This document shows, piece by piece, positions 17,917 to 27,300 of a stretch of 33,607 nucleotides of DNA. Positions within the stretch are counted from its first letter, which is position 1. The number at the start of each line of letters is the position of its first letter. The notes under the pieces are model-generated. The model saw nothing but the letters and a program-made list of their open reading frames with translations, did no database searches and was not told the origin of the DNA. This stretch comes from a bacterium (GTDB lineage Bacteria > Myxococcota_A > Bradymonadia > UBA7976 > UBA1532), in the NCBI GenBank assembly GCA_030427205.1, contig JAUHXC010000075.1, positions 1-33,607 of the forward strand. Direction: 5' to 3'. A program made the translations under genes and the position numbers.

Positions 17917-18678
17917 TCAGCGGCTCGCGTGCGGGCCGAAGCGGGCGGTGAAGCGCCGGATCAGGCCCACCCGCGGCGACAGCCAGCGGATGGGGCGCGG
18001 GTGGATCAGCCGCGCGCGGCCGCGCACGGTGGCGTCGACGATGGCGTCGGCCAGGCTCTCCGGCGAGACCGACGGGACCAGACGCTGCCACGGCGTATCG
18101 CCCCAGCCCGCCCGGGCCCCGGCCTCCAGCGGGCTCGCGATCGGGCCCGGATAGACCGTCAGCACCTGCACCCCGCGGTCGAGCCACTCGGCGCGGGCGA
18201 TCTCCGAGGCCATCGCCAGACCGGCCTTCGCCGCGCCGTAGAGCGCCGCGCCTTTGAACGGCATCAAGCCGGCGACGCTGCAGATGTTGATCACCGCGCC
18301 CCGGCCCCGGTCGAGCATCGGCGCGCCGGCGAGCTGCATCAGCCGGATCGGCGCGCTCAGATCCAGGTCGATGATGCGCTCGGCCATCGGCCACGGCTGG
18401 GTCTCCAGCCGGCGCACGTCCATGACGCCCGCGCAGTTGACCAGCACGTCGATCGGGTGCTCGGCGCCCGCGGCGGCGAGGTGCTCGGGCAGGGCGCCGA
18501 AGTCGGTCAGGTCGACCCGATGCCACGCCGCGTCGAGCGGTGTCGCCACCCGCTCCAGCCCCTCGCGATCGATGTCCCACAGCGTCAGCCGCGCCCCGCG
18601 GGCGGCGAAAGAGCGGGCCAGCGCGGCGCCGATGGCCCCCGCGGCGCCCGTGATCAGCGCGTGTTCGAAGCGGCGCAT
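17917..18678 (-). CDS. Short-chain dehydrogenase/reductase (SDR)
   Basis: A 253-residue classical SDR oxidoreductase: nucleotide loop TGAAGAIG (10-17), acidic Asp35 at the end of the second strand (LTLWDID), which suggests NAD(H) preference, NCAG (81-84), catalytic Ser134 (NICSVAG), Tyr147 and Lys151 (YGAAK). The C-terminal Arg-rich helix (PIRWLSPRVGLIRRFTARFG) may touch membrane lipid. The substrate is unknown. Its ATG lies 4 bases after the stop of the conserved hypothetical gene 18683-19225, so they form a two-gene operon with this gene second. Confidence 0.93.
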   Translation of the reverse strand: MRRFEHALITGAAGAIGAALARSFAARGARLTLWDIDREGLERVATPLDAAWHRVDLTDFGALPEHLAAAGAEHPIDVLVNCAGVMDVRRLETQPWPMAERIIDLDLSAPIRLMQLAGAPMLDRGRGAVINICSVAGLMPFKGAALYGAAKAGLAMASEIARAEWLDRGVQVLTVYPGPIASPLEAGARAGWGDTPWQRLVPSVSPESLADAIVDATVRGRARLIHPRPIRWLSPRVGLIRRFTARFGPHASR

Positions 18679-18682
18679 CGGC

Positions 18683-19225
18683 TCAGCCCCACAGCGGGCG
18701 CGGCGTCTGCACGGCGGTGTCGAGGGCGAACCACAGCACGAGCCGCGGGCCGCTCGGCCGCTCGAGCATGGCCGGGCCGAGGTAGAGCCCCGGCTGGATC
18801 GCCCGCACCTCGTCGTGGATCGCGCGGATGAGGCCCGGGTTGACCGCCAGGTCGTAGTTGAGCCGGATGCACGGTCGACCGTCGAGCGCCGACGGCCCCA
18901 GCGTGGTCTCGAACGGGAAGAGCTGATGCCGCCCGCCGAGCTGCACCCGGTTGATGCCCCGCCCGCGGCCGGTGCCCATCGAGCGGAAGCTCTTGCCGCC
19001 CCATGGGAAGCGATCGGCCGCGGCGAGTCGTCGAATGACCGACGCTCGCCGACCGCGGTCGAGGCCGCGGATGGCCAGCATGCGACCCAGGGGCTGCCCG
19101 TCGAGCGGGCGCAGGTCGAAGGGCTCGACGGCGCTGGCGTAGAGGTCGGCGAGCTCGGCGGCCGAGAGCTGGGCCAGCTCGTCGAGGGAGGCGATGGGCG
19201 AGCGGCGGGGGGCGGCGGCGGTCAT
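18683..19225 (-). CDS. Conserved-looking hypothetical protein in operon with the SDR
   Basis: A 180-residue cytoplasmic-type protein. I chose the ATG at 19225, which has AGAGGAG about 5 bases upstream, over a start 66 bases earlier. No signal peptide or membrane segment. Features: a helical N-terminus (LDELAQLSAAELADLYASA), FPWGGKSFRSMG, GINRVQLGGRHQLFPFET, and IRLNYDLAVNPGLIRAIHDEVRAI followed by QPGLYLGPAML near the C-terminus. I do not recognise a named family. The compact beta-rich core with Gly turns would suit a small ligand-binding protein. Tight linkage to the SDR suggests a shared pathway. Confidence 0.75.
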   Translation of the reverse strand: MTAAAPRRSPIASLDELAQLSAAELADLYASAVEPFDLRPLDGQPLGRMLAIRGLDRGRRASVIRRLAAADRFPWGGKSFRSMGTGRGRGINRVQLGGRHQLFPFETTLGPSALDGRPCIRLNYDLAVNPGLIRAIHDEVRAIQPGLYLGPAMLERPSGPRLVLWFALDTAVQTPRPLWG

Positions 19226-19394
19226 GGGGTCTCCTCTCGCCGACGAACGGCGCGCTGCGTCATCCTCGCCCGTGTGCGACTGAGTGGTCAACGGTCATGC
19301 CGTCGTCACCGACAACCGGCCCGGCTGCTCTCATGACCGACGGATCGATCGGAGGCCCCATGCCGTGCGCACCCACCCCTGACAGCCGGCCTAC
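19226..19394. other. Divergent intergenic region
   Basis: A 169-bp gap between the divergent conserved hypothetical and DUF1206 genes, expected to hold both promoters. I see no convincing -35/-10 pair or extended palindrome, and the DUF1206 start has no strong ribosome site. Confidence 0.3.
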
Positions 19395-20192
19395 ATGAAG
19401 CGCCCGCATCACACCGCCGTGCGCGTCCTGGCCCGCGCCGGCTACGGCGCCCGCGGGCTCATCTACCTGATCATCGGCGGGTTGACCGTCTACGCGTCGT
19501 TCTACGGCGGCGACGCGCCCGACTCGAAGGGCGCCGTCGCGACGCTGCTCGGCAACCGCTTCGGCGACCTCGTCGCGATCGCGCTGCTCGTGGGCCTGGC
19601 GGGCTACGTCACCTGGCGCTTCGTGCAGTCCGTATTCGATACGGACGACCACGGCCTCGACCCGAAGGGCCTCGCGATCCGCGGCGGCCTGCTCGCCAGC
19701 TGCGTCAGCTACGGGCTGCTCGCCGCGTGGACTTTCTCCCGCTGGCAGGGCGGCGGCGGCGGAGGAGGGGGCGAATCGTCGGTGGCGGACACCATCGCCG
19801 GCTTCATCGGCCACCGGGTCACCGCCGTCGTGCTCGCGATCACCTTCGCGATCGTGGCCTTCGCCCACATCAAGAAGGCGTGGCAGCGGGGCTATCGCGA
19901 ACACTTCGACGCCGAGGGCCGCTCGAAGGCGTTCGTCGACCCCATCTCGCGCGTCGGGCTGACCGCCCGCGGCGCGGTGTTCGTGGTGCTCGCCGCGCTG
20001 CTCGGCTGGCGGGCCTACGCCGCCGGCGGTACCTCGGGCAAGCCGCCGGGCTTGCAGCAGGCGCTGACCACCCTGCGCGAGCTGCCCGCCGGCTCACTGC
20101 TGCTCGCGGCGATGGGCGCCGGCCTGATGTGCTTCGCCGCCTACTCGTTCATCGAGGCCCGCTATCGGCGGATCAACGTCGAGGACGCCTAG
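19395..20192 (+). CDS. DUF1206-family membrane protein
   Basis: A 265-residue membrane protein with six hydrophobic segments arranged as three pairs, matching the DUF1206 family. The family's repeat signature appears as ARAGYGARGLIYLIIGG (13-29) and SRVGLTARGAVFVVLAALLG near residue 186. A run of eight glycines follows WQ near 118 in the loop between segments 3 and 4; it is coded by a GGC/GGA/GGG stretch likely to be prone to slippage. Function is unknown in the family. The TAG stop codon is inside the CTAG that flanks the palindromic element immediately downstream, so the insertion did not alter the reading frame or may have supplied the stop. Confidence 0.88.
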   Translation: MKRPHHTAVRVLARAGYGARGLIYLIIGGLTVYASFYGGDAPDSKGAVATLLGNRFGDLVAIALLVGLAGYVTWRFVQSVFDTDDHGLDPKGLAIRGGLLASCVSYGLLAAWTFSRWQGGGGGGGGESSVADTIAGFIGHRVTAVVLAITFAIVAFAHIKKAWQRGYREHFDAEGRSKAFVDPISRVGLTARGAVFVVLAALLGWRAYAAGGTSGKPPGLQQALTTLRELPAGSLLLAAMGAGLMCFAAYSFIEARYRRINVEDA

Positions 20193-20357
20193 GAGGCTGT
20201 AGGGCATAGCCCGACACATCGCCCAGCACGGTCCCGTTCGCCGATTTCGGCGTCGTCAGGCGCTCGAAATACTTCGAGTATTTCTGCGGCCTTCCTCCTT
20301 GAACTCGGCGAACGGCCCCGCACCGGGCTCGGTCGTCTACGCCCTACAGCCTCCTAG
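20189..20357. mobile_element. Candidate MITE: 161-bp imperfect palindrome flanked by CTAG
   Basis: Outer inverted repeats are perfect over 17 bp (CTAGGAGGCTGTAGGGC at 20189-20205 and its complement at 20341-20357). If CTAG is the 4-bp target duplication, the element is 20193-20353 with 13-bp terminal inverted repeats starting GAGGCTGT. Inside, an 11-bp inverted pair (20234-20244 with 20305-20315) and a central hairpin (GAAATACT-TCG-AGTATTTC, 20266-20284) share the same centre near 20274, so the whole element folds on itself. It encodes no transposase. CTAG fits the YTAR-type targets of IS5-group elements, but I cannot assign a parent. Lying between convergent genes, it could also act as a bidirectional terminator. 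Confidence 0.65.
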
Positions 20358-20630
20358 CCCGATGCGCCGGCGACCCGCGCCGGCGCGCGGCCAGCCTCCA
20401 GCGTGAGCCCGGTCAGGCCGCGCAGCGTAGGTCTCGCTGCGCTCGGCCGAGAGCCGCGGCTCGCGCAGGCCCGCCTGCACCGCGTCGTAGCCGGTGACGA
20501 CCCATTGCCCGAGGGCGTCGCTGAAGTGCACCGGGTGCTCGGCGCGCAGCCGGGCCAGCGCCCCGTAGGGATCGCGATAGCAGGCCGGATCGGCGCCGGC
20601 GAAGGGATCGAGCGTCGCCGCCCCGCTCAC
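20354..20630 (-). pseudogene. Cytochrome P450 remnant with internal deletion
   Basis: The GTG at 20630 overlaps the SnoaL-like stop (GTGA). The first roughly 66 residues are a clear P450 N-terminus (DPYGALARLRAEHPVHFSD, then QWVVTGYDAVQAGLREPRLS). After ERSE the frame changes by +1, and from about 20428 the other frame reads TLRGLTGLTLEAG, the typical P450 C-terminus, ending at the TAG in CTAG (20354-20357). Roughly 300 residues, including the I-helix, ExxR and haem Cys loop, are missing. The gene is therefore dead unless the sequence is misassembled. It was the last gene of the acyl-AMP ligase/reductase operon and abuts the palindromic element. Confidence 0.75.
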
Positions 20631-21091
20631 AGCGCCCGCTCCGCGGCGTCGTAGAACGCCCGCTCCATCGCGCCGGTATCGCCGTACTCGTCCCACTCGA
20701 CGATCAGCCCGTCGCGCAGGGTCACCAGCGTCAGCAGGTCGTGGTCGAAGACCCGGCCGGTCGCCTTGACCCGGGCCACGTCCCGCGACTTGACCAGCAC
20801 CCGGCTCTCGTCGACGGCGATGATGGTGTGCGGGATGTGATCGGTGAGGAAGACGGTGTCTTTGACGATCTCGAAGAAGTCGATGATCGCCATGCCGATG
20901 TACCGCCCGGCCCACGGCACGATCGTCGGGTCGCCGGGGAAGCGCCACACGCACTCGGGGTGCACCAGATCGCGCAAGCCGTCGTTATCGCCGAGCACAT
21001 AGGCCACCAGGCCGCATTTGACGGTGTTCACCGCGCGGCGCAGCGCGGCCTCGCGCGCGCTCTGCGGTTCATCGATGGCGGTCTCGGTCAT
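20627..21091 (-). CDS. SnoaL-like (NTF2-fold) protein
   Basis: A 154-residue protein of the SnoaL/NTF2-like fold: a helical N-terminus (LRRAVNTVKCGLVAYVLGDNDGLRDLVHPECVW), the cone-forming strands (HTIIAVDESRVLVKSRDVARV, DHDLLTLVTLRDGLIVEWDEYGDTGAM) and a C-terminal helix. Members are often cyclases, isomerases or hydrolases in polyketide and terpenoid pathways, but many have unknown substrates. Its ATG overlaps the upstream stop (ATGA) and its own stop overlaps the P450 start (GTGA), so it is translationally coupled within the operon. A tailoring role on the reductively released product is an inference. Confidence 0.85.
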   Translation of the reverse strand: MTETAIDEPQSAREAALRRAVNTVKCGLVAYVLGDNDGLRDLVHPECVWRFPGDPTIVPWAGRYIGMAIIDFFEIVKDTVFLTDHIPHTIIAVDESRVLVKSRDVARVKATGRVFDHDLLTLVTLRDGLIVEWDEYGDTGAMERAFYDAAERAL

Positions 21092-24000
21092 CGCGATGCC
21101 TCCAGGATGCCATCCCGCTCGAGGCGGGCGACGATGCGATGGATGACAGCGGCATCCACCGGTTTGTGGTGCAGGCCCTTCTCGGCGCGCACGGCGTCGG
21201 CCTCGGTCGTCTCGACGTCGAGCGGCAGGCCGTCGAAGTGCTCGAGGATGGTCTCGTCGCTGTCAGCGGGGATCTCGAGCAGGAACGGGTGCAGCGGGAA
21301 GAGCGGGTTGTCTTCGGGCAGCCCGGTGCGGACGCGATCGAACCATCGCTGCAAAGGCTCCGGCTGCATGGCATGCCCCCGGGCGCGCACGATCTCCATC
21401 AGCTCGGTCAGCCGGGTGCCGCGGCGGCCCGCCGACCAGTGGAAGGTATCGACATAGGTCAGCGGCATGTCGACGGTCGCCGCGATGCCTTCGGCCACGT
21501 CGTCGACGGTCACCAGGTCGAGCTCGGCGAGCGAGTCGGGGTAGTGCCCCAGCGCGACGCAGCCCTGGATGAGCCGACACAGGAAGTCATCGGCGTTGAG
21601 GTGCCCGCTCTGCGAGTGCCCGGTGATGACCCCCGGCCGATGCTTGCCCACCGGCACCCCGCGCGAGCCGAGCACCTCGACGCAGGCCTCGGCGACCCAC
21701 TTGGTCTGGGCGTAGCCCGAGTAGTGGAAGTCGGGCTTGAGCAGGTGATCGATGCTCTGCACGTGACGCTGCTCGCGCCGCTGGGTCGCGTTGAAGACGG
21801 CGAGCGTCGAGACGAGGTGCAGCGTCTTGAGCTCGTCGCCGAGCGCGACGAGTTCGGTGATCGTGCGCAGCGGCGCGACGTTGATCGGGGCGAGGGCGGC
21901 GTAGGGCGCGACGAAGTTCACGTTGGCGGCGTTGTGCACCACCGTCGCCACCTCGTCGTGCAGGCGGGCCCATGTCTCGTCCGACAGGCCGAGCTGGGGG
22001 CGGGTGATGTCACCGGGCATGGCTTCGATGCGATCGTGCCACCCGGCATGCCATCCCGGGCCATCCTTCAGGGCGGCGATGACTCGATCCATGGCATGCA
22101 TGGCATCTCGGGCCCGCACGAGGCACACGATGGGCCGATCGCTCTGGCGCACGATCTCGGCGAGCAGATAGCGCCCCAGAAAGCCGGTGCCGCCGGTCAG
22201 CAGGATCGAGCCGGGGCGGGTGCGCACCGGCGGCATGCGGTCGGGCAGCGCGCAGGCGATGGCCCGCACCGGCGTGCGCCAGGTGGTGACGTCGCCCGCC
22301 CCCTCGCGATCGCCTTCGAGCAGGGCCGCCGTCCGCTCGACCAGCGCGCGCAGGTCGCTGCCGTCGAAGAGCGCCGCGAACGGCGGCTCGATGCCGGTCA
22401 GCGCGCGCAGGCAGCGGGCGACGTGGGCCACCTGCAGCGAGTCGAGCCCCAGATCGGCCACCGCGGTCTCGTCGGACAGCGCCGCGAAGGCGCCGGCGTC
22501 GTCTTCGGCGAAGACCGCCCGGATCGCCGGCCGCAGCGCGTCGCGCAGCGCGGCCCTGCTCAGGCCGTCGAGGGCCAGCTCGCCGACCGCGCGCCCCTGC
22601 TTCTCCTGCGCGCGGCGGGCGGTGGTCGCAGCCCACGGATTCCAGGCGCCGCTCTCGGCCAGCGCCCGGCAGCGCTGCCGCGAGAGCTTGTTGCTGCCGG
22701 TGCGGGGCAGCGTGCCGGGGGGCACGAAGTAGAGCTGGCTGATGGTCAGGCCGTGGCGCCGGGCGATGGCGCGGCGCGCCGCGCGCAGGTTGCCGACGAC
22801 ATCCAGGCCCTCGCCGGCGCCGTCGAGCTCGATCGCGAGCCCCAAGGCTTCGAGGCCGTCGGCGAGCACCGTGAACGCGGCGCAGCGCTGCTCCGCCAGC
22901 CCGAGCGCCCGCTGCACCGTCTCTTCGAGGTCGGTGGGGTAGTGATTGCGCCCACGCACGATCAGCATCTGCTTGAGGCGCCCGGTGACGAAGACCTGCC
23001 CCTGGTGGACGAGGCCCATGTCGCCGGTGCGAAACCACGGCCCGCTGCCATCGGCCATGCGCGCGCCGGCGATCCGGGCGGTCAGCGCCGGCTCGCGGTG
23101 GTAGCCGGGGGTCACCGTCGGGCCGCGCATCCACAGCTCGCCGATCCAGCCCGCCGGGCAGGGCTGCCCGTTGTCCGGGTTGACCGCGCGCACCGCGCTC
23201 TGCCCGTCGAGCGGCGGGCCGTTGCCGAACAGCTCGAGCACGTCGCCGGGGCCCGTGGGCCGGCGGAAGCGGCCGTGATCGATGCCATCCTGGCTGACGG
23301 CGAGGCGCAAGACATCATCCGGCGCCGGCACCGACGTGCACAGGGTCTCGGTCATGCCATAGTACGGGTGCAGCGAATCCCAGCCGATGCCCGCGGGCTT
23401 CAGCCGGGCCACCACCGCGTCGCTGGTGCTCGCCCGGACGCGCTCTCCGCCGCTGATCGCCAGCGTCCAGCAGCTCAGATCGAGCCCGGCCAGGTCGGCG
23501 TCGCTCACCACCGAGGCGAGCAGGCCATAGGCGAAGGCGGGGGCGATGGTGTAGGTGCAGCGATGCGCGGCGATGGCCCGCAGCCAGCGCCGCGGGTCTC
23601 CGGTGAACGCCGCCGGCGGCATCGCGACCACCCCCCGGGGCAGCGTCAACGCCATCAGCAGGGTGTAGAGCCCGGCGACGTGCGCGTGGGGCAGCCAACT
23701 GCACGGGCGGGTCGCCGGGTCGGTGAAGCAGCGCGCCACCAGCGATGCCATGTCGCGGGTGATGGCACCGTGGGTCAGGATCACGCCCTTGGGATCACCG
23801 GTCGAGCCCGACGTGTAGAGGATCATCGCCGCGTCGTCGGGCCCGGCCGGCGCCGCGTTTCGGTGCTCGATGCCGCCGTCGGGCAGGGGGCACAGCGTCG
23901 GCGTGGCGTCGCCCAGCCGCGATCCCAGGCCGTCGACGAGCGCCGCGCCGACGGCCGACGCGGCCAGCAGCACCCGCGCGCCCGAGGCGCGTACGATCCG

Positions 24001-24366
24001 CGCGATGCCATCGATGGCATCGTCGGCGGCGGGGCCCGCGGGCGGATAGACCGGCACCGCCGCGGCGCCAGCAGCGAAGCAGCCAAACAGCGCGGCGAGG
24101 TAGTCGGCGTCGGCGTCGGCGCAGACGAGCACCGGCTCGCCGCGCCGCAGGTCGTGGGCCATCAACGCCGCGGTCACCGCGCCGGCCCGACGGTACAAGG
24201 CGTCGGCCCGCGTCGTGCCCAGCGCGTCCCCCGCCGTATCGAGCCACGTATAGAGCGTATCGGCCGGCGCCGCGGCCGCGCGGGCGGCGAGCAGCCCGTG
24301 CAGGGTCGGCGGGCCGGCCGCGCCTTCGGCCCCGAGGGCGCGCATGTCATTCGGATGGGTCATCAT
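21088..24366 (-). CDS. FAAL - acyl carrier protein - thioester reductase tridomain enzyme
   Basis: A 1092-residue enzyme. The adenylation domain (about 15-565) looks like a fatty acyl-AMP ligase: P-loop YTSGSTGDPKG (184-194), YYGMTE (335-340), GNGPPLDG, RTGDMG (446-451), TGRLKQMLIVRGRNHYPTDLE (461-481) and catalytic Lys560 in TGSNKLSR. It has SWLPHAHVAGLY where most FAALs have SWLPxxHDxGL. A carrier protein follows (about 600-685) with phosphopantetheine Ser643 in LGLDSL. The thioester reductase domain (about 715-1060) has NAD(P) loop GGTGFLG (725-731) and Tyr885/Lys889 (YAQTK). It would activate an acyl chain, hold it as a thioester and release it as aldehyde or alcohol, resembling carboxylic acid reductases. 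It starts 3 bases after the preceding gene's stop; ATG at 24363 is an equal alternative. Confidence 0.92.
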   Translation of the reverse strand: MMTHPNDMRALGAEGAAGPPTLHGLLAARAAAAPADTLYTWLDTAGDALGTTRADALYRRAGAVTAALMAHDLRRGEPVLVCADADADYLAALFGCFAAGAAAVPVYPPAGPAADDAIDGIARIVRASGARVLLAASAVGAALVDGLGSRLGDATPTLCPLPDGGIEHRNAAPAGPDDAAMILYTSGSTGDPKGVILTHGAITRDMASLVARCFTDPATRPCSWLPHAHVAGLYTLLMALTLPRGVVAMPPAAFTGDPRRWLRAIAAHRCTYTIAPAFAYGLLASVVSDADLAGLDLSCWTLAISGGERVRASTSDAVVARLKPAGIGWDSLHPYYGMTETLCTSVPAPDDVLRLAVSQDGIDHGRFRRPTGPGDVLELFGNGPPLDGQSAVRAVNPDNGQPCPAGWIGELWMRGPTVTPGYHREPALTARIAGARMADGSGPWFRTGDMGLVHQGQVFVTGRLKQMLIVRGRNHYPTDLEETVQRALGLAEQRCAAFTVLADGLEALGLAIELDGAGEGLDVVGNLRAARRAIARRHGLTISQLYFVPPGTLPRTGSNKLSRQRCRALAESGAWNPWAATTARRAQEKQGRAVGELALDGLSRAALRDALRPAIRAVFAEDDAGAFAALSDETAVADLGLDSLQVAHVARCLRALTGIEPPFAALFDGSDLRALVERTAALLEGDREGAGDVTTWRTPVRAIACALPDRMPPVRTRPGSILLTGGTGFLGRYLLAEIVRQSDRPIVCLVRARDAMHAMDRVIAALKDGPGWHAGWHDRIEAMPGDITRPQLGLSDETWARLHDEVATVVHNAANVNFVAPYAALAPINVAPLRTITELVALGDELKTLHLVSTLAVFNATQRREQRHVQSIDHLLKPDFHYSGYAQTKWVAEACVEVLGSRGVPVGKHRPGVITGHSQSGHLNADDFLCRLIQGCVALGHYPDSLAELDLVTVDDVAEGIAATVDMPLTYVDTFHWSAGRRGTRLTELMEIVRARGHAMQPEPLQRWFDRVRTGLPEDNPLFPLHPFLLEIPADSDETILEHFDGLPLDVETTEADAVRAEKGLHHKPVDAAVIHRIVARLERDGILEASR

Positions 24367-24369
24367 GCC

Positions 24370-27300
24370 TCACTTCACCCGCACGATGCGGAACTCGCGG
24401 GTGACCGCCGGGTTGCGGAACTTGCGGGTGACCTCGAACGAGGCGGTGCCCCGGGCCACCCGCTGGTCGACCTTCCACCAGCGCAGGCCGATCTTGCGCT
24501 CGATGTCGATGGTCATGTCGGCCTCGTAGCTGATGTGGGTGTAGAGGTACTCGTCGTCGGGCAGCGGGTGCACGAGCAGCAGCATGTCGGCCGGATCGGC
24601 CTCGGCGCGGCCGACGAAGCGCAGGTTGCCCCGCTCGGCGACGAAGTCCCAGGTGTGGGTATCGCCGCTCAGCTCGCGGTTGTACTGGAAGGCATCGATG
24701 ATGTTGCTGTCGATGCGTTTGCCGTCGTGGATGAACGTCAGCCACATCGAGGTCTGCGACCAGTCGTTGAACCGGGCGCCGATGCCTTCGAAGACGAACC
24801 CGGGGTCGCCTTCGAAGGCGGCGCAGTGGCCCCAGGCCCACGAGCGCAGGTTCTTGGTATTCCAGTAATGCCCATCGCTGGCCAGGGTGCGCCCGATGGC
24901 ATAGCGCTTCCCTTTCAGGGTCACCGTGCCGCTGACGTGGTGCGTGCAGCCGTTGGACTGAAAATGTGGCAGCAGGTCGAAGTCATCGGCCTGAGGGATG
25001 CGCTGTACCGCGATGGCTTCGCTGCGGTCGAGGGTCAGATCCCACTCGAGGGTGCCTTCGTCGCAGCTCACCGCGCCCCAGACCCGGTCGCTGCCGAAGC
25101 CCGACGGCCCGATGGTCAGCTTCACCGCCTCGGTCTGATGGAAGAGCGCCCGGCCGATGGGGTTCTTCTGGCGGATGGCCAGATCCATGCCCGGGGTGCT
25201 GCGGTCGCGGAACATCGCCCAGACCTCGGCCCGCTTGTCTTCTTCGAGGATGCCATTGAACAAGACATAGCGCACCACGAACGAGTAGCCCCGCGCCTTG
25301 TCGTTGAAGAGCACGTAGTACGACTCGCCGAAGTTGACGCTGTTGGGGTCGAAGCGCAGCCGCTCGTCGAGCATCTGGGCCGGGTCACCGGGCACCACCG
25401 GCGCGAACGGGCGCTCGTTGGGCCGCAGCGAGCGCGGGCCCGAGGGCAGCTTGGTGTAGTAGTCGCAGTCGATGAAGTACTGCGTATAGCGCGCGTTGAG
25501 CTCGAGCTGATCGGGCACCGCGAAGTCCATGTCGGCGATGGCCGCCTCGAAGTGCGTGCGATCGGTCGGCGGGAAGTAGACCTGCTCTTCAGACAAGGCG
25601 CGGATGAAGTCGACGAAGGGGAAGAGCGCGTTCTTGCGCAGCCGCTCGGTGCCCAGACCGAGCAGCTCGCGCTTCCAGACATCCCATGGCAGCCCGCGCA
25701 CCGCGTAGCCCTGGTCGCGATGCCACGCGATGTGTTCGGCGACGCTGCGCGGGTGGGGGTGCTGCACGAAGTAGGCCCGGTTGAGGTGCTTCGGCTGGCG
25801 GGCGATGTGCACGATGGCCTTGCAGGTGAAGTCCACCGGCGCGATCTCCCACGTCGTATCGAGCAGCGGCCACGCCCCGAGCTGGATGCAGCCCTTGAGG
25901 AACTGCGGCAGGAACTCGTCGAGCTTGTGATAGGTGCCATCGCTCAGCCCCGAGACCATGCCCGGCCGATAGATGGCGCCCGGGATGCCGCGCTCGGTGA
26001 AGGCGGTGTGCACCATCACATCGCTGACGTACTTGGTCTGCTCGTAGCCGTTGAGCAGGTCGTCGCAATGGGTCAGCGGCTCGTCCTCGCGCAGCTTTTG
26101 CGCCCGGCCGTAGCCGGTGGACATGATGACGCCGAGCGTCGAGACGAAGTGCAGTTGAATCGGCAGCGCGCTCGCCACCGCCAGCCGCAGGATGGTCTCG
26201 GTGGAGCGCACGTTGGTCTCTTCGAGGTGCTGGTAGGGATAGACGAAGTTCACCCACGCCGCGCTGTGCAGGATGGTGTCGATGCCATCGGCCAGCGCCT
26301 GCCATGCCTGCCCGTCGAGGCCCAGGCGTGGCGCGACGAGGTCGCCGAGCACCACGTCGAGCCTGTCGGCGTAGGCCGGCCGCCACAGGTCGTAGCGCCG
26401 CAGGTTGCTGATGATGCGCTCGCGCCCCTCTTCGGGGGTCGACGCGCGCACCAGGCAGGTGACCGTGGCCTCGGTCTGCTGCATCAGCTCCATGAAGCAG
26501 TAGGCGCCCAGGTAGCCGGTGCCGCCGGTCAGCAGCACGCGGCGCATCGGGCGGTCGTAGGTGCTGACGTCGTAGCCCGGCCGGCAGATGTCATCGGGCA
26601 GGTGCGCCTGATCGGCCAGCGAGAAGGTATCGGCCAGCAGCGTCGGCGCCTCGCCGGCCTTCACCGCGGCCACGGCCCGGGCGAGGGTGGCCACGGTGGG
26701 CTCGACGATGGTCTGCAGCGAGATCGACTCGGGGATGCCCAGATCCCACATGCGGGCGAAGGCCTCGGCGGCGCGCAGCGAGTCGCCGCCGAGCGCGTAG
26801 AAGTCGTCGTGCACGCCGACCCGGTCGACGCCGAGCACCTCGCGCCAGATGGTGGCGATGGTCTTCTCTTCGGCGGTGCGCGGGGTGACGTAGGCCGTGG
26901 CCAGGTTCGGGCGCTTGGTGCGGGTGCTGGTGGCGATGGCGGTCATCAGGGCGTCGACGTCGGGGCCGATGCGCGCGATCTCGGCGTAGCCTTCGGCCGC
27001 TTCGGCCCGCGGGCTGGCGGCGGCGGCCGGGGCGGTCTGCTCGACGACGATGGCGGTGCGGGTCGAGGCGTCGATGCGGGCCTCGGCCTCGGCGGCGGCG
27101 AAGCGCACCGCGAAGCGATCGTCGTCGCGGTCGAGCCATACGCCGTCGAGGCTGCGATAGAACTGGCGCAGCGGCACGTTGCGCGCGGTCTCGCGGCCTT
27201 CGAGCAGCACCGTCGGGCAGCCCGCGTCGCGGGCGTCCTGGGCGACGCGTCGCAGCAGCGCCTGCTCGACCCGCCGACCGAGCACGCGGCAGCTCATCAA

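Noticed and set aside
20337..20954. A single 205-residue minus-strand protein spanning the SnoaL end and the P450 start
   Set aside because: The upstream part is out of frame with the SnoaL gene and Arg-rich. Only the part from 20630 resembles a protein, and it is a broken P450.
21088..24366. Non-ribosomal peptide synthetase module or Lys2-type aminoadipate reductase
   Set aside because: The adenylation domain has FAAL-type motifs (GNG, RLKQMLIVRGRNHYPTDLE) rather than amino-acid adenylation core motifs, and there is no condensation domain.
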